Shown here one piece after another: positions 56,190 to 64,000 of a stretch of DNA of 64,000 bases (its first letter is position 1; every line of letters begins with the position of its first letter). The DNA is from Rugamonas sp. A1-17. Its GTDB lineage: Bacteria > Pseudomonadota > Gammaproteobacteria > Burkholderiales > Burkholderiaceae_D. The position numbers and the translations under genes were made by a program. The stretch spans positions 124,001-188,000 of the forward strand of contig JAJLPB010000003.1 in assembly GCA_025548565.1 (NCBI GenBank), in the 5' to 3' direction. The notes beneath the pieces were generated by a model. The model had not been told where the DNA came from. It ran no database searches and saw only the letters and a program-made list of their open reading frames with translations.

Positions 56190-58256
56190 GTGAAACGTCA
56201 TCTCGTAAGTGCATTGACCCTGAGCCTGATCGCAGGCCTGGCGGGTGCCGCCGACAACACCACAAGTGTAGCCCCGGCCAGCGCCCAAGTAGCAAACGCC
56301 AAGCCGGTCTCCGGCATCGCGGTGGAATACATCGATCCAGCGGTACGTGCGCAGGACGATCTGTTCACCCACATGAACGGCAAATGGCTGGCCACGACTG
56401 AAATCCCGGCCGACAAAGCCAGCTGGGGCAGCTTCGCCAAGCTGCGCGACGACATCCAGCCGCAACTGCGCGCCATCATCGAAGGCGCTGCCGCCAACAA
56501 GGCCGGCGGCCCCGAAGCCCAGCGCATCGGCGACTTCTACGCCAGCTTCATGGACGAAGCCAGGCTGGAACAGCTGGGCCTGACCCCGCTGAACGCGGAA
56601 CTGGCCAAGATCGACGCCGTGAACAACAAGAAGCAGCTGCCGGCGCTGATCGCCCACCTGAACAAGATCGGCGTGACCGCGCCGTACGGCTACGGCATCC
56701 ACCAGGACAACAAGGATTCGACCAAATACGTGGTCGACCTGGGCCAGGACGGCCTGGGCCTGCCGGACCGCGACTATTATCTGAAAGCGGACGACAAGAA
56801 ACTGGCCGACGCGCTGGCCAAGTATGAACTGCACGTGGCCAAGATGCTGACCATGGCCGGCGACGCCCACGGCGCCGTCACCGCCCACGCCATCGTGGAA
56901 TTCGAAAAAGAGCTGGCCAAGCTGCAGTGGACCAAGGTCGAACTGCGCGACCCGGTCAAGGCCTACAACAAGGTCGACATCGCCAAGCTGGGCAAGGTCG
57001 CGCCAGGCTACGACTGGAATGCCTACCTGGCCGACGCCGGCGTGGCAGGCAAGGTCAACTACGTGATCGTCGGCCAGCCAAGCTACCTGAAGGGCATGAC
57101 CGCGCTGCTGGCCAAGACCCAGCTCGACACGCTGAAGGCCTACTTCCGCTGGCACCTGCTGCAATCGAGCGCGCCTTACCTGAGCAAGGCCTACGTCGAT
57201 GAGAGCTTCGCCTTCTACGGCACCGTGCTGAGCGGCGTGACCGAACAGCGTCCACGCTGGAAGCGCGGCGTCTCCGTGACCGAAGGCGCGCTGGGCGAAG
57301 CCGTCGGCAAGATCTACGTCGAGCAGAACTTCCCGGCCGAGCGCAAGGCGCGCATGCAGGCGCTGGTCAACAACCTGCTGGCCGCCTACAAGACCAGCAT
57401 CGACCAGCTGGACTGGATGAGCCCGGTCACCAAGAAACAGGCGCAGGAGAAGCTGGCCAAGTTCACCACCAAGATCGCGTACCCGAACCACTGGCGCGAC
57501 TACAGCAAGCTGGTGGTGTCCAAGGACGACCTGATCGGCAACGTGCTGCGTTCGCGCGAGTTCGAGTACAACAAGGAACTGGCCAAGCTGGGCAAGCCGA
57601 TCGACCGCGAAGAGTGGGGCATGACGCCGCAAACCGTCAACGCCTACTACAACCCGGAAATGAACGAGATCGTGTTCCCGGCCTCGATCCTGCAGGCACC
57701 GTTCTTCAATGCTGACGCGGACGACGCGGTCAACTACGGCGCCATCGGCGGCGTGATCGGCCACGAAATCAGCCACGGCTTCGACGACCAGGGCGCGCAG
57801 TACGACGGCGACGGCAACCTGCGCGACTGGTGGACCGCTGCGGACCACAAGAACTTCGCGGCCAAGACCAAGATGCTGGTGGAGCAGTACAACCAGTTCA
57901 GCCCGCTGCCTGGCTACCACGTCAACGGCGAGCTGACCCTGGGCGAGAACATTGCCGACAACAGCGGCGTGGCGATCGCCTACAAGGCCTACAAGCTGTC
58001 GCTGGGCGGCAAGGAAGCGCCGGTGATCGACGGCCTGACCGGCGACCAGCGCTTCTACATGGGCTTTGCGCAAGTGTGGCGCCTGAAGATGCGCGAAGCG
58101 CAGCAGATCGTGCAGATCAAGACCGACCCGCACTCGCCAGGCCAGTTCCGCGCCAACGGCCCGATGCGCAACCAGCCGGGCTTCTACGACGCCTTCAACG
58201 TGAAGCCGGGCGACAAGATGTACCTGGAACCAAAAGACCGCGTGATCATGTGGTAA
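56190..58256 (+). CDS. M13-family zinc metallopeptidase, copy 3
   Basis: 688 residues from GTG-56190, which has AGAGGA 8 nt upstream and begins VKRHLVSALTLSLIAGLAGA, a signal peptide like that of copy 1. The frame is open from 56154 but the extra residues precede the ribosome site. HEISHGFDDQG and GENIADNSGVAIAY keep all zinc ligands. A short linker TTSVAPASAQVANAKPVSG follows the signal peptide, making it the longest of the three. It ends in a strong terminator at 58278-58302, part of which is duplicated after the downstream toxin-antitoxin pair. Confidence 0.95.
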   Translation: MKRHLVSALTLSLIAGLAGAADNTTSVAPASAQVANAKPVSGIAVEYIDPAVRAQDDLFTHMNGKWLATTEIPADKASWGSFAKLRDDIQPQLRAIIEGAAANKAGGPEAQRIGDFYASFMDEARLEQLGLTPLNAELAKIDAVNNKKQLPALIAHLNKIGVTAPYGYGIHQDNKDSTKYVVDLGQDGLGLPDRDYYLKADDKKLADALAKYELHVAKMLTMAGDAHGAVTAHAIVEFEKELAKLQWTKVELRDPVKAYNKVDIAKLGKVAPGYDWNAYLADAGVAGKVNYVIVGQPSYLKGMTALLAKTQLDTLKAYFRWHLLQSSAPYLSKAYVDESFAFYGTVLSGVTEQRPRWKRGVSVTEGALGEAVGKIYVEQNFPAERKARMQALVNNLLAAYKTSIDQLDWMSPVTKKQAQEKLAKFTTKIAYPNHWRDYSKLVVSKDDLIGNVLRSREFEYNKELAKLGKPIDREEWGMTPQTVNAYYNPEMNEIVFPASILQAPFFNADADDAVNYGAIGGVIGHEISHGFDDQGAQYDGDGNLRDWWTAADHKNFAAKTKMLVEQYNQFSPLPGYHVNGELTLGENIADNSGVAIAYKAYKLSLGGKEAPVIDGLTGDQRFYMGFAQVWRLKMREAQQIVQIKTDPHSPGQFRANGPMRNQPGFYDAFNVKPGDKMYLEPKDRVIMW

Positions 58257-58277
58257 GCACCGCATAGACGCAACCAA

Positions 58278-58302
58278 GGGCCGCAGCGATGCGGCCCTTT
58301 TT
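58278..58302 (+). terminator. Rho-independent terminator after M13 copy 3
   Basis: GGGCCGC and GCGGCCC form a perfect 7-bp stem with a 6-nt loop and five T. Its right half is the left copy of a 28-bp direct repeat. Confidence 0.9.
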
Positions 58303-58311
58303 GATTTCAGA
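58284..58311. repeat. 28-bp direct repeat, left copy (flanks toxin-antitoxin pair)
   Basis: It begins CAGCGATGCGGCCCTTTTT and is repeated at 59145-59172 with 27 of 28 bases identical. The PIN gene's stop codon falls inside this copy. Confidence 0.85.
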
Positions 58312-58870
58312 ATTGATCGGTTGATTTGCGCAGGATATCGCAGATTTTCGGCAACCCTTGGCGTTCATAGGTTGCGATCAGCTGGTGAGCGGTCTTCGGG
58401 GGATTTTGAAGACGCTGCCGAAGCGTTCCGATGGCGGTTATCGTCGCCTGCGGATCAAGTGAGTACTGCGTCGCGATGAAATCGTCCGGATGCATCGCAG
58501 GAACGCCGCATGCTCCGGGAAAGTCCTTGGTATTGAAGGTCACAATGACGGTCGCTTGGCTTGCAATTGCTGCCGCTAGTACGTGCCGATCATTTTGGTC
58601 TGGTAGGTTTAGCGTAGCGATCAGGTGCTCGAAATTTTCAATGACGCTATCCTTGATGGCGGTATTCATTAATTCAGCAGTTCTCATCAGGGCTTCACGG
58701 CGTAGATCCGGACGATTTGCAGATAGCTTTCTTACCCACTCATCTTGAATGACTCGTGTCCAGCGTGCTTGATAGATGCCTGCGGCGGCCAAGCTGAGCA
58801 GCAAATCGCGCAGAGGGGCGGGGTAGAGCACGCACGCATCCAAGACTGCCGTATATCGATGAATTGCCAT
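58307..58870 (-). CDS. PIN-domain protein, probable ribonuclease toxin
   Basis: 187 residues. PIN metal-binding acids are visible in TAVLDACVLYPAPLRDLLL, the Glu in RVIQDEWVRKL, LPDQNDRHVLAAAI and VTFNTKDFPG, matching PIN_3/VapC-like RNases. ATG-58870 overlaps the upstream antitoxin stop by one base, the usual coupling. The frame is open to 59140, but that part lies over the antitoxin gene. Codon use is less GC-rich than in the neighbours. The cassette is bracketed by direct repeats, which suggests insertion into the region after M13 copy 3. Confidence 0.88.
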   Translation of the reverse strand: MAIHRYTAVLDACVLYPAPLRDLLLSLAAAGIYQARWTRVIQDEWVRKLSANRPDLRREALMRTAELMNTAIKDSVIENFEHLIATLNLPDQNDRHVLAAAIASQATVIVTFNTKDFPGACGVPAMHPDDFIATQYSLDPQATITAIGTLRQRLQNPPKTAHQLIATYERQGLPKICDILRKSTDQF

Positions 58871-59085
58871 CAATACCCCATGTTTAGCTCCTGAGCTTGA
58901 TCCACCAGTTGCTGGAGCGCGTCCTGAGAAATTCTCGTCTGTTCGTCTTTGTATTTCGCCAAGTCCGAGGTTGCCAGCGTGACTTTGCCTTCCGATAGCA
59001 GTCCCATAAGATAAGGGCGCGACACGTTCAAAAACTCCGCTGCCTCGGCGAGCGTCATATTTTGTTCGATTGGAATGCTCGACAT
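58870..59085 (-). CDS. HTH/excisionase-type antitoxin
   Basis: 71 residues. MTLAEAAEFLNVSRPYLMGLLSEG is a MerR/excisionase-like helix-turn-helix typical of antitoxins paired with PIN_3 toxins. The rest (LAKYKDEQTRISQDALQQLVDQAQELNMGY) would form the toxin-neutralising helix. It is the first gene of the pair and overlaps the toxin start by one base. It probably autorepresses its own promoter in the 59 bp before the right direct repeat. Confidence 0.85.
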   Translation of the reverse strand: MSSIPIEQNMTLAEAAEFLNVSRPYLMGLLSEGKVTLATSDLAKYKDEQTRISQDALQQLVDQAQELNMGY

Positions 59086-59144
59086 GATGCCCTCCCTTGT
59101 TCATAGAATTTAAATCAAATACCTCCAAGGACTTTGGCATCGAT

Positions 59145-59172
59145 CAGCGATGCGGCCCTTTTTCATTTCAGA
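59145..59172. repeat. 28-bp direct repeat, right copy (flanks toxin-antitoxin pair)
   Basis: Second copy of the repeat at 58284-58311, with one mismatch (C for G after the T-run). It lacks the left arm of the terminator hairpin, so it no longer forms a terminator. Confidence 0.85.
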
Positions 59173-59211
59173 GTAAACTACGGGCTTCCAATTACAAGTC
59201 ACCGGTACCCC

Positions 59212-59769
59212 ATGCGCCTGCGCTATTCCGCACTTTTCGTTTTGCCCCTGCTGCTGGCCGCTTGCGGCGATTCGTTCACGCCGGTCGATGTCTACATGGC
59301 CAAGACGCCGGAGTGCACAACCTGGCAGGAGGGCTCTCGCTACGATCTGCCGCGCGGGATCAGCGTGTCGACCACGCCGCCGGTCACGCTGCCGGACGGC
59401 GGCGCCGAGTTCACCTTCGTCTACCTGGTGCCGCGCGGTGAGCGCGCCTTGTTCCTCAGCCGCGAATATCATGTCACCGCACCCAAGGGGCCGGTGCTGG
59501 CCAAGGCGGAACTGGTCAGCTTCTACCAGCGCGCCACCAACTCGCGGCCGGAAATCGTTGACGTGATCCCCAAGGTGCCCGACATGCTGGTGGCCGGCGC
59601 CACCAGCGACGACACGATCTGGCGCGTGCGCCTGCGCGTGAAGGACAAGCTGCCGGAACGCTTCGACGTGGTGCCGCCCGCTTTCGAGATCGCGCTGACC
59701 AAGTACCCGATGCGCACCTTCACCTACCGCTACTTCGCCGACCGCAAGGCCTTCGGCCTGTGCAGCTAA
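59212..59769 (+). CDS. Putative lipoprotein of unknown function
   Basis: 185 residues. The lipobox LLAAC follows a short hydrophobic signal (ALFVLPLLLA), so it is lipid-anchored, probably in the outer membrane. The mature part has two further Cys (PECTTW, GLCS) and beta-type sequence. I do not recognise a family. ATG-59212 starts the signal; the frame is open from 59134 but those codons cover the direct repeat. Confidence 0.7.
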   Translation: MRLRYSALFVLPLLLAACGDSFTPVDVYMAKTPECTTWQEGSRYDLPRGISVSTTPPVTLPDGGAEFTFVYLVPRGERALFLSREYHVTAPKGPVLAKAELVSFYQRATNSRPEIVDVIPKVPDMLVAGATSDDTIWRVRLRVKDKLPERFDVVPPAFEIALTKYPMRTFTYRYFADRKAFGLCS

Positions 59770-59884
59770 CGGCCTGGCGGAAATCCGCATAAGCCACGCC
59801 CGGTTCATGCGGATTTCCGCCTGAAGCGCCGCGCACTCCGCACGCCATCCCTTAAAAATCAACGACTTGAACCGCAGCCCGTGC

Positions 59885-59902
59885 TTGGCACGGAAGCTGC
59901 AA
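59885..59902 (+). promoter_or_regulatory. Sigma-54-type promoter of the ABC transporter operon
   Basis: TTGGCACG-GAAG-CTGCAA matches the -24/-12 consensus with one deviation (CTGC for TTGC) and exact spacing. The predicted start is near 59912, giving a 27-nt leader that contains AAAGGAGA before ATG-59939. A DctB-like kinase gene downstream fits control by an NtrC-type regulator beyond the window. Confidence 0.65.
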
Positions 59903-59938
59903 TGTCTTCCGGTAACTACAACCACAAAGGAGACAAGC

Positions 59939-60907
59939 ATGTTCAAGTTCCGTCTGTTATCGCTGGCCCTCGCGCTGGCCGCCGCTTCGGGCGCGCAAGC
60001 GCAGGAGGTGGTCCGCCTCGGCAACCTCAAGTTCGCCCACTACGGCGCCGTCTCGTACATCAAGGAAATCGCGCCCAAGTGCGGCATCAAGGTGGAGGAG
60101 CACGTCTTCGCCAAGGGCCCGGACGTGATGCAAGCCATTCTGGCCGGCGAGCTCGACGTCGGCGCCACCGCCTCCGAGGCCGCCATCTCCGGCCGCGCCA
60201 ACGGCGCGCCGATCTACGTCGTGGCCGGCTTCGCCAAGGGCGGCGCGCGCCTGGTCGCCCGTCCCGACAGCAACATCAAGTCGATCAAGGATTTGAAGGG
60301 CAAGAAGGTCGGCGTCACGCGCGGCGGCATCCACGAGGTGCTGCTGATCGCCGAGCTGGCCCAGGCCGGCCTGACCGCCTCCGACCAACCGGGCAAGGAC
60401 GTGCAGCTGATCTTCCTGGCGTTCGCCGACCTGAACCAGGCGCTGATGGGCAAGAACCTCGACGCCATCATGCAGAGCGAACCGCAGTCCTCGCAGGCCA
60501 TCAACAAAGGCTACGGCGTGGAAGTGATGAAGCCGTATGACACGCCGATCGGCGCGCCGGTGCGCACGATGGTGATGAGCGAGAAGTTCTACAAGGAGCA
60601 TCGCGCCACCGCCGCCAAGTTCATGACCTGCTTCGTGCAGGCCACCAAGCTGTTCATCGACAACAAGGCTGTGGCCGAGAAATACGTGCGTGAAGTGATC
60701 TTCAAGAACCAGATCACCAAGGACGACTTCGACGACGCCATCAGCAATTCGCCGTACAGCTACGACATCACCCCCGAGCACATCCAGATCACCACCGATG
60801 TGATGGCCAAGCACGGCACCGGCAAGATGCGCGCCGCACCGGTGGCCAAGGACTGGGTCAAGACCGACCTGCTGGAAGCGGCCAAGAAAAGCCTCAATAT
60901 CCAATAA
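59939..60907 (+). CDS. ABC transporter substrate-binding protein, NMT1/TauA/SsuA-like
   Basis: 322 residues with a signal peptide (LLSLALALAAASGAQA). The mature protein is a type-II periplasmic binding fold of the aliphatic sulfonate, nitrate and taurine branch (GDVGATASEAAISG-type block here as LDVGATASEAAISGRANG, and IKSIKDLKGKKVGVTRGG). The substrate cannot be fixed from sequence. ATG-59939 has AAAGGAGA 6 nt upstream. First gene of a binding protein-permease-ATPase operon, apparently sigma-54 driven. Confidence 0.9.
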   Translation: MFKFRLLSLALALAAASGAQAQEVVRLGNLKFAHYGAVSYIKEIAPKCGIKVEEHVFAKGPDVMQAILAGELDVGATASEAAISGRANGAPIYVVAGFAKGGARLVARPDSNIKSIKDLKGKKVGVTRGGIHEVLLIAELAQAGLTASDQPGKDVQLIFLAFADLNQALMGKNLDAIMQSEPQSSQAINKGYGVEVMKPYDTPIGAPVRTMVMSEKFYKEHRATAAKFMTCFVQATKLFIDNKAVAEKYVREVIFKNQITKDDFDDAISNSPYSYDITPEHIQITTDVMAKHGTGKMRAAPVAKDWVKTDLLEAAKKSLNIQ

Positions 60908-60922
60908 CCACGGAGACTTACC

Positions 60923-61744
60923 ATGAGCAAGCAAGACTGGCGGCAAGCCGCCTCGGGCGCGGTTGTGCCCATCGTCATCGTCGCCCTGTGGCAAGCCAGC
61001 GCCATGCTGGGCTGGGTCAATCCGCAGGTGCTGCCGTCGCCGTTCGCGGTGGTGCACAAGTGGATCGAGTACCTGCTGCCGCTGACCGCTTACGATCCGG
61101 CCGCGCAATCGTGGCTGGCCTGGGCGTTGTCCGGCGAACTGCTGGGCGATACCTTCAGCAGCATGTATCGCGTGATCGTCGGCTTCGCCATCGGTGCCGG
61201 CCTGGCGCTGCCGCTGGGCCTGCTGATGGGATCGAGTCAGCGCATGTACGCGTGGTTCAATCCGCTGATGCAGGTGCTGCGGCCGATTCCGCCGATCGCC
61301 TACATTCCGCTGGCCATCCTGTGGTTCGGCCTGGGCAACGCGCCGGCCGTGTTCCTGATCGCGCTGGGCGCGTTCTTCCCGGTGCTGGTCAACACCATCG
61401 CCGGCGTGCGCCAGGTGGACGGCATCTACATCCGCGCCGCCCGCAACCTCGGCGTGAGCCAGCGCACCATGTTTGTCCGCGTGATGCTGCCGGCCGCCGT
61501 GCCCTACATCCTGTCCGGCGTGCGGATCGGCATCGGCACCGCCTTCATCGTGGTCATCGTGTCGGAGATGATCGCCGTGAACAACGGCCTCGGCTTCCGC
61601 ATCCTGGAGGCGCGCGAATACTTCTGGTCCGACAAAATCATCGCCGGCATGATCAGCATCGGCCTGCTGGGCCTGATCATCGACGTCGGCATGAACAAAC
61701 TGAACAATCATTTGCTGCGCTGGCACCGCGGCCTGGAGAACTGA
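60923..61744 (+). CDS. ABC transporter permease, SsuC/TauC-like
   Basis: 273 residues with about six membrane helices. The cytoplasmic EAA loop reads YIRAARNLGVSQRTMFVRVMLPAAVPYILSG, the site that contacts the ATPase. PIPPIAYIPLAILWFGLG is typical of the sulfonate/nitrate permease family. Located 15 bp after the binding protein gene, with the ATPase gene 1 bp downstream. Confidence 0.93.
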   Translation: MSKQDWRQAASGAVVPIVIVALWQASAMLGWVNPQVLPSPFAVVHKWIEYLLPLTAYDPAAQSWLAWALSGELLGDTFSSMYRVIVGFAIGAGLALPLGLLMGSSQRMYAWFNPLMQVLRPIPPIAYIPLAILWFGLGNAPAVFLIALGAFFPVLVNTIAGVRQVDGIYIRAARNLGVSQRTMFVRVMLPAAVPYILSGVRIGIGTAFIVVIVSEMIAVNNGLGFRILEAREYFWSDKIIAGMISIGLLGLIIDVGMNKLNNHLLRWHRGLEN

Positions 61745-61745
61745 C

Positions 61746-62537
61746 ATGACCCATATCGAAGTCAAAGCCGTCAACAAGGTCTTCAAGACCGACAGCCGCG
61801 AAGTGATCGCCCTCAAGGACATCAACCTGGAGATCCCGCAAGGCCAGTTCGTCTGCCTGCTGGGGCCTTCGGGTTGCGGCAAGTCCACGCTGCTCAACGC
61901 CATCGCCGGCTTCTCGCTGCCGTCGTCCGGCACCATCACCGCCGACAACAAGCTGGTCACTGGCCCCGGCCCGGAACGCGGCATGGTGTTCCAGGAGTAC
62001 GCGCTGTTCCCCTGGATGACGGTGGAAAAGAACATCGCCTTCGGCCTGGAAATCAAGGGCATGCCGCAGGCCGAGATCGCGGCCAAGGTCGATCAGCTGC
62101 TGGGCATGCTGTCGCTGGGTGACTTCAAGCACCGCTTCCCGAAAGACCTGTCCGGCGGCATGCGCCAGCGCGTCGCCATCGCCCGCGTGCTGGCGCTCGA
62201 TTCGCCGATCATGCTGATGGACGAGCCGTTCGGCGCACTGGACGCGCTGACCCGCCGCAACCTGCAGGATGAGCTGCTGCGCATCTGGGCCGAGCTGAAG
62301 AAGACCATCATCTTCGTCACGCACAGCATCGAGGAAGCGATCTACCTGGCGGACCGCATCGTCGTGATGACCTACCGCCCCGGCACCGTCAAGCGCGACA
62401 TGATGGTGGACTTGCCGCGCCTGCGCGACCCGTCCGCCGCCGAGTTCAACGCCCTCAAGCGCGAGCTGGGCCAGCTGGTGATGGAGGAACAGCAGCGCCA
62501 CCACAACGACGAGATGCGCATGGCGGCGGTGGACTGA
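61746..62537 (+). CDS. ABC transporter ATP-binding protein, SsuB/TauB-like
   Basis: 263 residues. Walker [15 protein letters not shown], signature LSGGMRQRVAIARVLA, Walker B IMLMDEPFGALD and switch His in FVTHSIEEA are all present. It energises the preceding permease. Starts 1 bp after the permease stop, so translation is coupled. The C-terminus is Glu/His-rich (EEQQRHHNDEM), of uncertain meaning. Confidence 0.95.
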   Translation: MTHIEVKAVNKVFKTDSREVIALKDINLEIPQGQFVCLLGPSGCGKSTLLNAIAGFSLPSSGTITADNKLVTGPGPERGMVFQEYALFPWMTVEKNIAFGLEIKGMPQAEIAAKVDQLLGMLSLGDFKHRFPKDLSGGMRQRVAIARVLALDSPIMLMDEPFGALDALTRRNLQDELLRIWAELKKTIIFVTHSIEEAIYLADRIVVMTYRPGTVKRDMMVDLPRLRDPSAAEFNALKRELGQLVMEEQQRHHNDEMRMAAVD

Positions 62538-62547
62538 GCGGGTGCAG

Positions 62548-62553
62548 TAGAAT
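62548..62553 (+). promoter_or_regulatory. Candidate -10 element for a leaderless DctB-like transcript
   Basis: TAGAAT ends 6 nt before ATG-62560, the same spacing seen before the response regulator at 1692. There is no clear Shine-Dalgarno. It lies 10 bp after the ABC ATPase stop, so the kinase may have its own promoter besides read-through. Confidence 0.4.
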
Positions 62554-62559
62554 CTGCCC

Positions 62560-64000
62560 ATGCGCGCCCACAAAAACCTGCTGCTGTTTGTAATCTCTTT
62601 CGCATGCGCGCTGGGCGTGATCGCCGGCTCCTACCTGGCCGGCACCTGGCGCGCGCGCGAGGAACTGCGGCAGCAGGGCCAGCGCCAACTGCAACTGATG
62701 GCGCCGGACCTGCAGTCGCTGCTGCAAAAATACGAAACCCTGCCGTTCGTGCTGGGCTTCCAGCCCGACCTGATCGAAGCGCTGGCGCACCCGTCCGATG
62801 CGCCGGCCATCACCCGCCTCAACAGCACGCTGCAAACCATTCAGCAGCAGGCCAAGGTCGGCGCCATCTACGTGATGGACCGCGACGGCCTGACCATCGG
62901 CGCCAGCAACTGGAACCAGCCGCTGGGCTTCGTCGGCAAGAACTTTTCCTACCGCCCCTACTTCGACGCCGCGCTGCACGGCAGGGCGGGGCGCTTCTAC
63001 GGCATCGGCACCAGCACCAGCGAGGCCGGCTACTTCATCGCCCAGCCCGTGTACCGCAACGGCACGGCGGGCGGTCCTGTCGCCGGCGTGGTGGCGGTGA
63101 AGATCAGCCTGGCCGATTTCGAAAGCACCTGGCGCAGCAGCGACGACGCCATCGTGCTGGCCGACAGCAGCGGCGTCATCTTCCTCAGCAACCGCCCGGA
63201 CTGGATCTACCGCAGCCTGCACGCGCTGGACGCGGCCACCGAGCGCCACCTGGCGCACACCCAGCAATACACCGGCCAGAAGATCACGCCGCTGAAAGGG
63301 CATCCCGACCTGTTCGTCACGCAGCCGGTCGGCCAACTGGGCTGGCAGCTGATGCTGTTCCCGGCCCAGCAACGCGTGCTGCGCACCGGCATGCAGTGGG
63401 CGGCGGCGGCGGTGCTGCTGGTCGCTTGCGCGGCCGTGTCGAGCTGGGCGCTGCACCAGCGCCGCCGCCGTGTCGAGGAACGCATGGCCTCGGCCGCCGC
63501 GCTGCGCCAAGCCGCCGCCGAGCTGGACGACAAGATCGTCGAACGCACGCAGCAACTGCGCACCACCAATCAGCACCTGGAGAGCAAGTACGCCAAATTG
63601 CAGGAGACCGAACACCTGCTGCGCTCCACGCAGAACGAGCTGGTCCAAGCGGGCAAGCTGGCGATGCTGGGCCAGATGGCGGCCGGCATCACCCACGAAC
63701 TGAACCAGCCGCTGGCCGCGATCCGCGCCTTCGCCGACAACGCCCGCGTGTTCCTGGAGCGCGGGCAGGGCGCGCAGGTCGAGGGTAACCTCGGCCACAT
63801 CAGCGAAGCCAGCGCGCGCATGGGCGCCATCATCGGCCAGCTCAAGGGTTTCGCGCGCAAGGACGAGACGGTGGCCGTGGTCGACCTGGCCGCCTCGGTG
63901 CGCGCCTCGGCTTTTTTGCTGGAGAGCGAATTCCGCCGCCACGCCGTCGCGCTGGACATCGCCGTGGCCGACGGCCTGAACGTGACCGGCAACAGCGTGC
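62560..64000 (+). CDS. DctB-like sensor histidine kinase (truncated at the window edge)
   Basis: 480 codons are visible, open through the right edge. A first membrane segment (LLLFVISFACALGVIAGSYLAG) is followed by a periplasmic double-PAS/Cache sensor (YVMDRDGLTIGASNWNQP, NFSYRPYFDAAL, GTSTSEAGYFIAQPV), a second segment (WAAAAVLLVACAAVSSW), a coiled coil and the H box QMAAGITHELNQPLAAIRAF with His379. This layout and the ITHELNQPLAAIR box identify C4-dicarboxylate sensor DctB relatives. The ATPase domain lies outside. Partner is expected to be a sigma-54 regulator (DctD type) downstream, fitting the promoter at 59885. Confidence 0.9.
   Translation, partial: MRAHKNLLLFVISFACALGVIAGSYLAGTWRAREELRQQGQRQLQLMAPDLQSLLQKYETLPFVLGFQPDLIEALAHPSDAPAITRLNSTLQTIQQQAKVGAIYVMDRDGLTIGASNWNQPLGFVGKNFSYRPYFDAALHGRAGRFYGIGTSTSEAGYFIAQPVYRNGTAGGPVAGVVAVKISLADFESTWRSSDDAIVLADSSGVIFLSNRPDWIYRSLHALDAATERHLAHTQQYTGQKITPLKGHPDLFVTQPVGQLGWQLMLFPAQQRVLRTGMQWAAAAVLLVACAAVSSWALHQRRRRVEERMASAAALRQAAAELDDKIVERTQQLRTTNQHLESKYAKLQETEHLLRSTQNELVQAGKLAMLGQMAAGITHELNQPLAAIRAFADNARVFLERGQGAQVEGNLGHISEASARMGAIIGQLKGFARKDETVAVVDLAASVRASAFLLESEFRRHAVALDIAVADGLNVTGNSV

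Noticed and set aside
49523..58277. Four very long antisense frames opposite the TonB receptor and the M13 genes
   Set aside because: They mirror the conserved plus-strand genes, show similar low-complexity composition to each other only because the M13 genes are paralogues, and lack ribosome sites.
58871..59140. N-terminal extension of the PIN protein to 59140
   Set aside because: The extension lies over the antitoxin gene in another frame, is unconserved in style, and the ATG at 58870 begins the PIN fold directly with the usual 1-bp overlap.
62604..63788. Alternative plus-strand frame over the DctB-like gene
   Set aside because: Its translation is Arg/Pro/Ala-rich without motifs, whereas the frame from 62560 gives a sensor domain, membrane helices and an intact H box.

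Overview
The window is a high-GC, gene-dense chromosomal segment that looks like a betaproteobacterium of the Oxalobacteraceae type (Massilia, Duganella or Janthinobacterium relatives). The clues are the gene content (hemA-prfA-prmC, minCDE, phaA-phaB, proteobacterial gshA, MetE/MetR, sigma-54 circuits with NtrC-type regulators), the codon use, and dispersed REP-like palindromes. The genus is inferred, not proven. No rRNA, tRNA, CRISPR array or complete insertion sequence was seen.

Layout. 1-4.3 kb: a MacA/MacB-like export operon (adaptor plus truncated ATPase) divergent from a sigma-54 response regulator and its membrane kinase. A consensus -24/-12 promoter and two matching upstream dyads lie between them. 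4.3-5.3 kb: ElaA acetyltransferase and Ohr. 5.5-11.4 kb: an accessory locus that is the most unusual part of the window. It holds a PatA/PatG-type subtilisin protease, two small precursor-like peptides that share a leader motif, an alpha/beta-hydrolase, and, in convergent orientation, a Hanks kinase and an FHA/winged-helix protein. 11.6-14.4 kb: an overlapping operon of methyltransferase, sulfotransferase and arginase-family protein. 14.5-19 kb: a stand-alone tolB, a degenerate GGDEF protein and a Fur-box-controlled PepSY/flavodoxin reductase. 19-29.3 kb: housekeeping genes on the minus strand (deacetylase, gshA, prmC, dsbB, prfA, hemA, a response regulator, minCDE) and one plus-strand DUF697-like gene. 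29.4-33 kb: divergent metE/metR. 33-46.9 kb: phaA-phaB and assorted metabolic, redox and transport genes. 47-49.5 kb: ctpA and a Spy/CpxP-like gene that sits behind an unusual promoter-proximal terminator. 49.6-58.3 kb: a TonB receptor followed by three tandem M13 metallopeptidases. 58.3-59.1 kb: a PIN/HTH toxin-antitoxin pair bracketed by 28-bp direct repeats. 59.2-64 kb: a lipoprotein, a sigma-54-type promoter, a TauABC/SsuABC-like ABC transporter and a DctB-like kinase that runs off the right edge.

How the parts may work together. In the accessory locus the natural reading is that the PatG-like protease processes the two peptides at a shared site (Gly before an aromatic pair), while the kinase and FHA/winged-helix protein sense a state and set expression. 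No YcaO, lanthipeptide cyclase or dedicated exporter is present in the window, so the peptide product is not a classical cyanobactin or lanthipeptide. The two sigma-54 circuits at the two ends of the window each pair an export or import operon with a two-component system.
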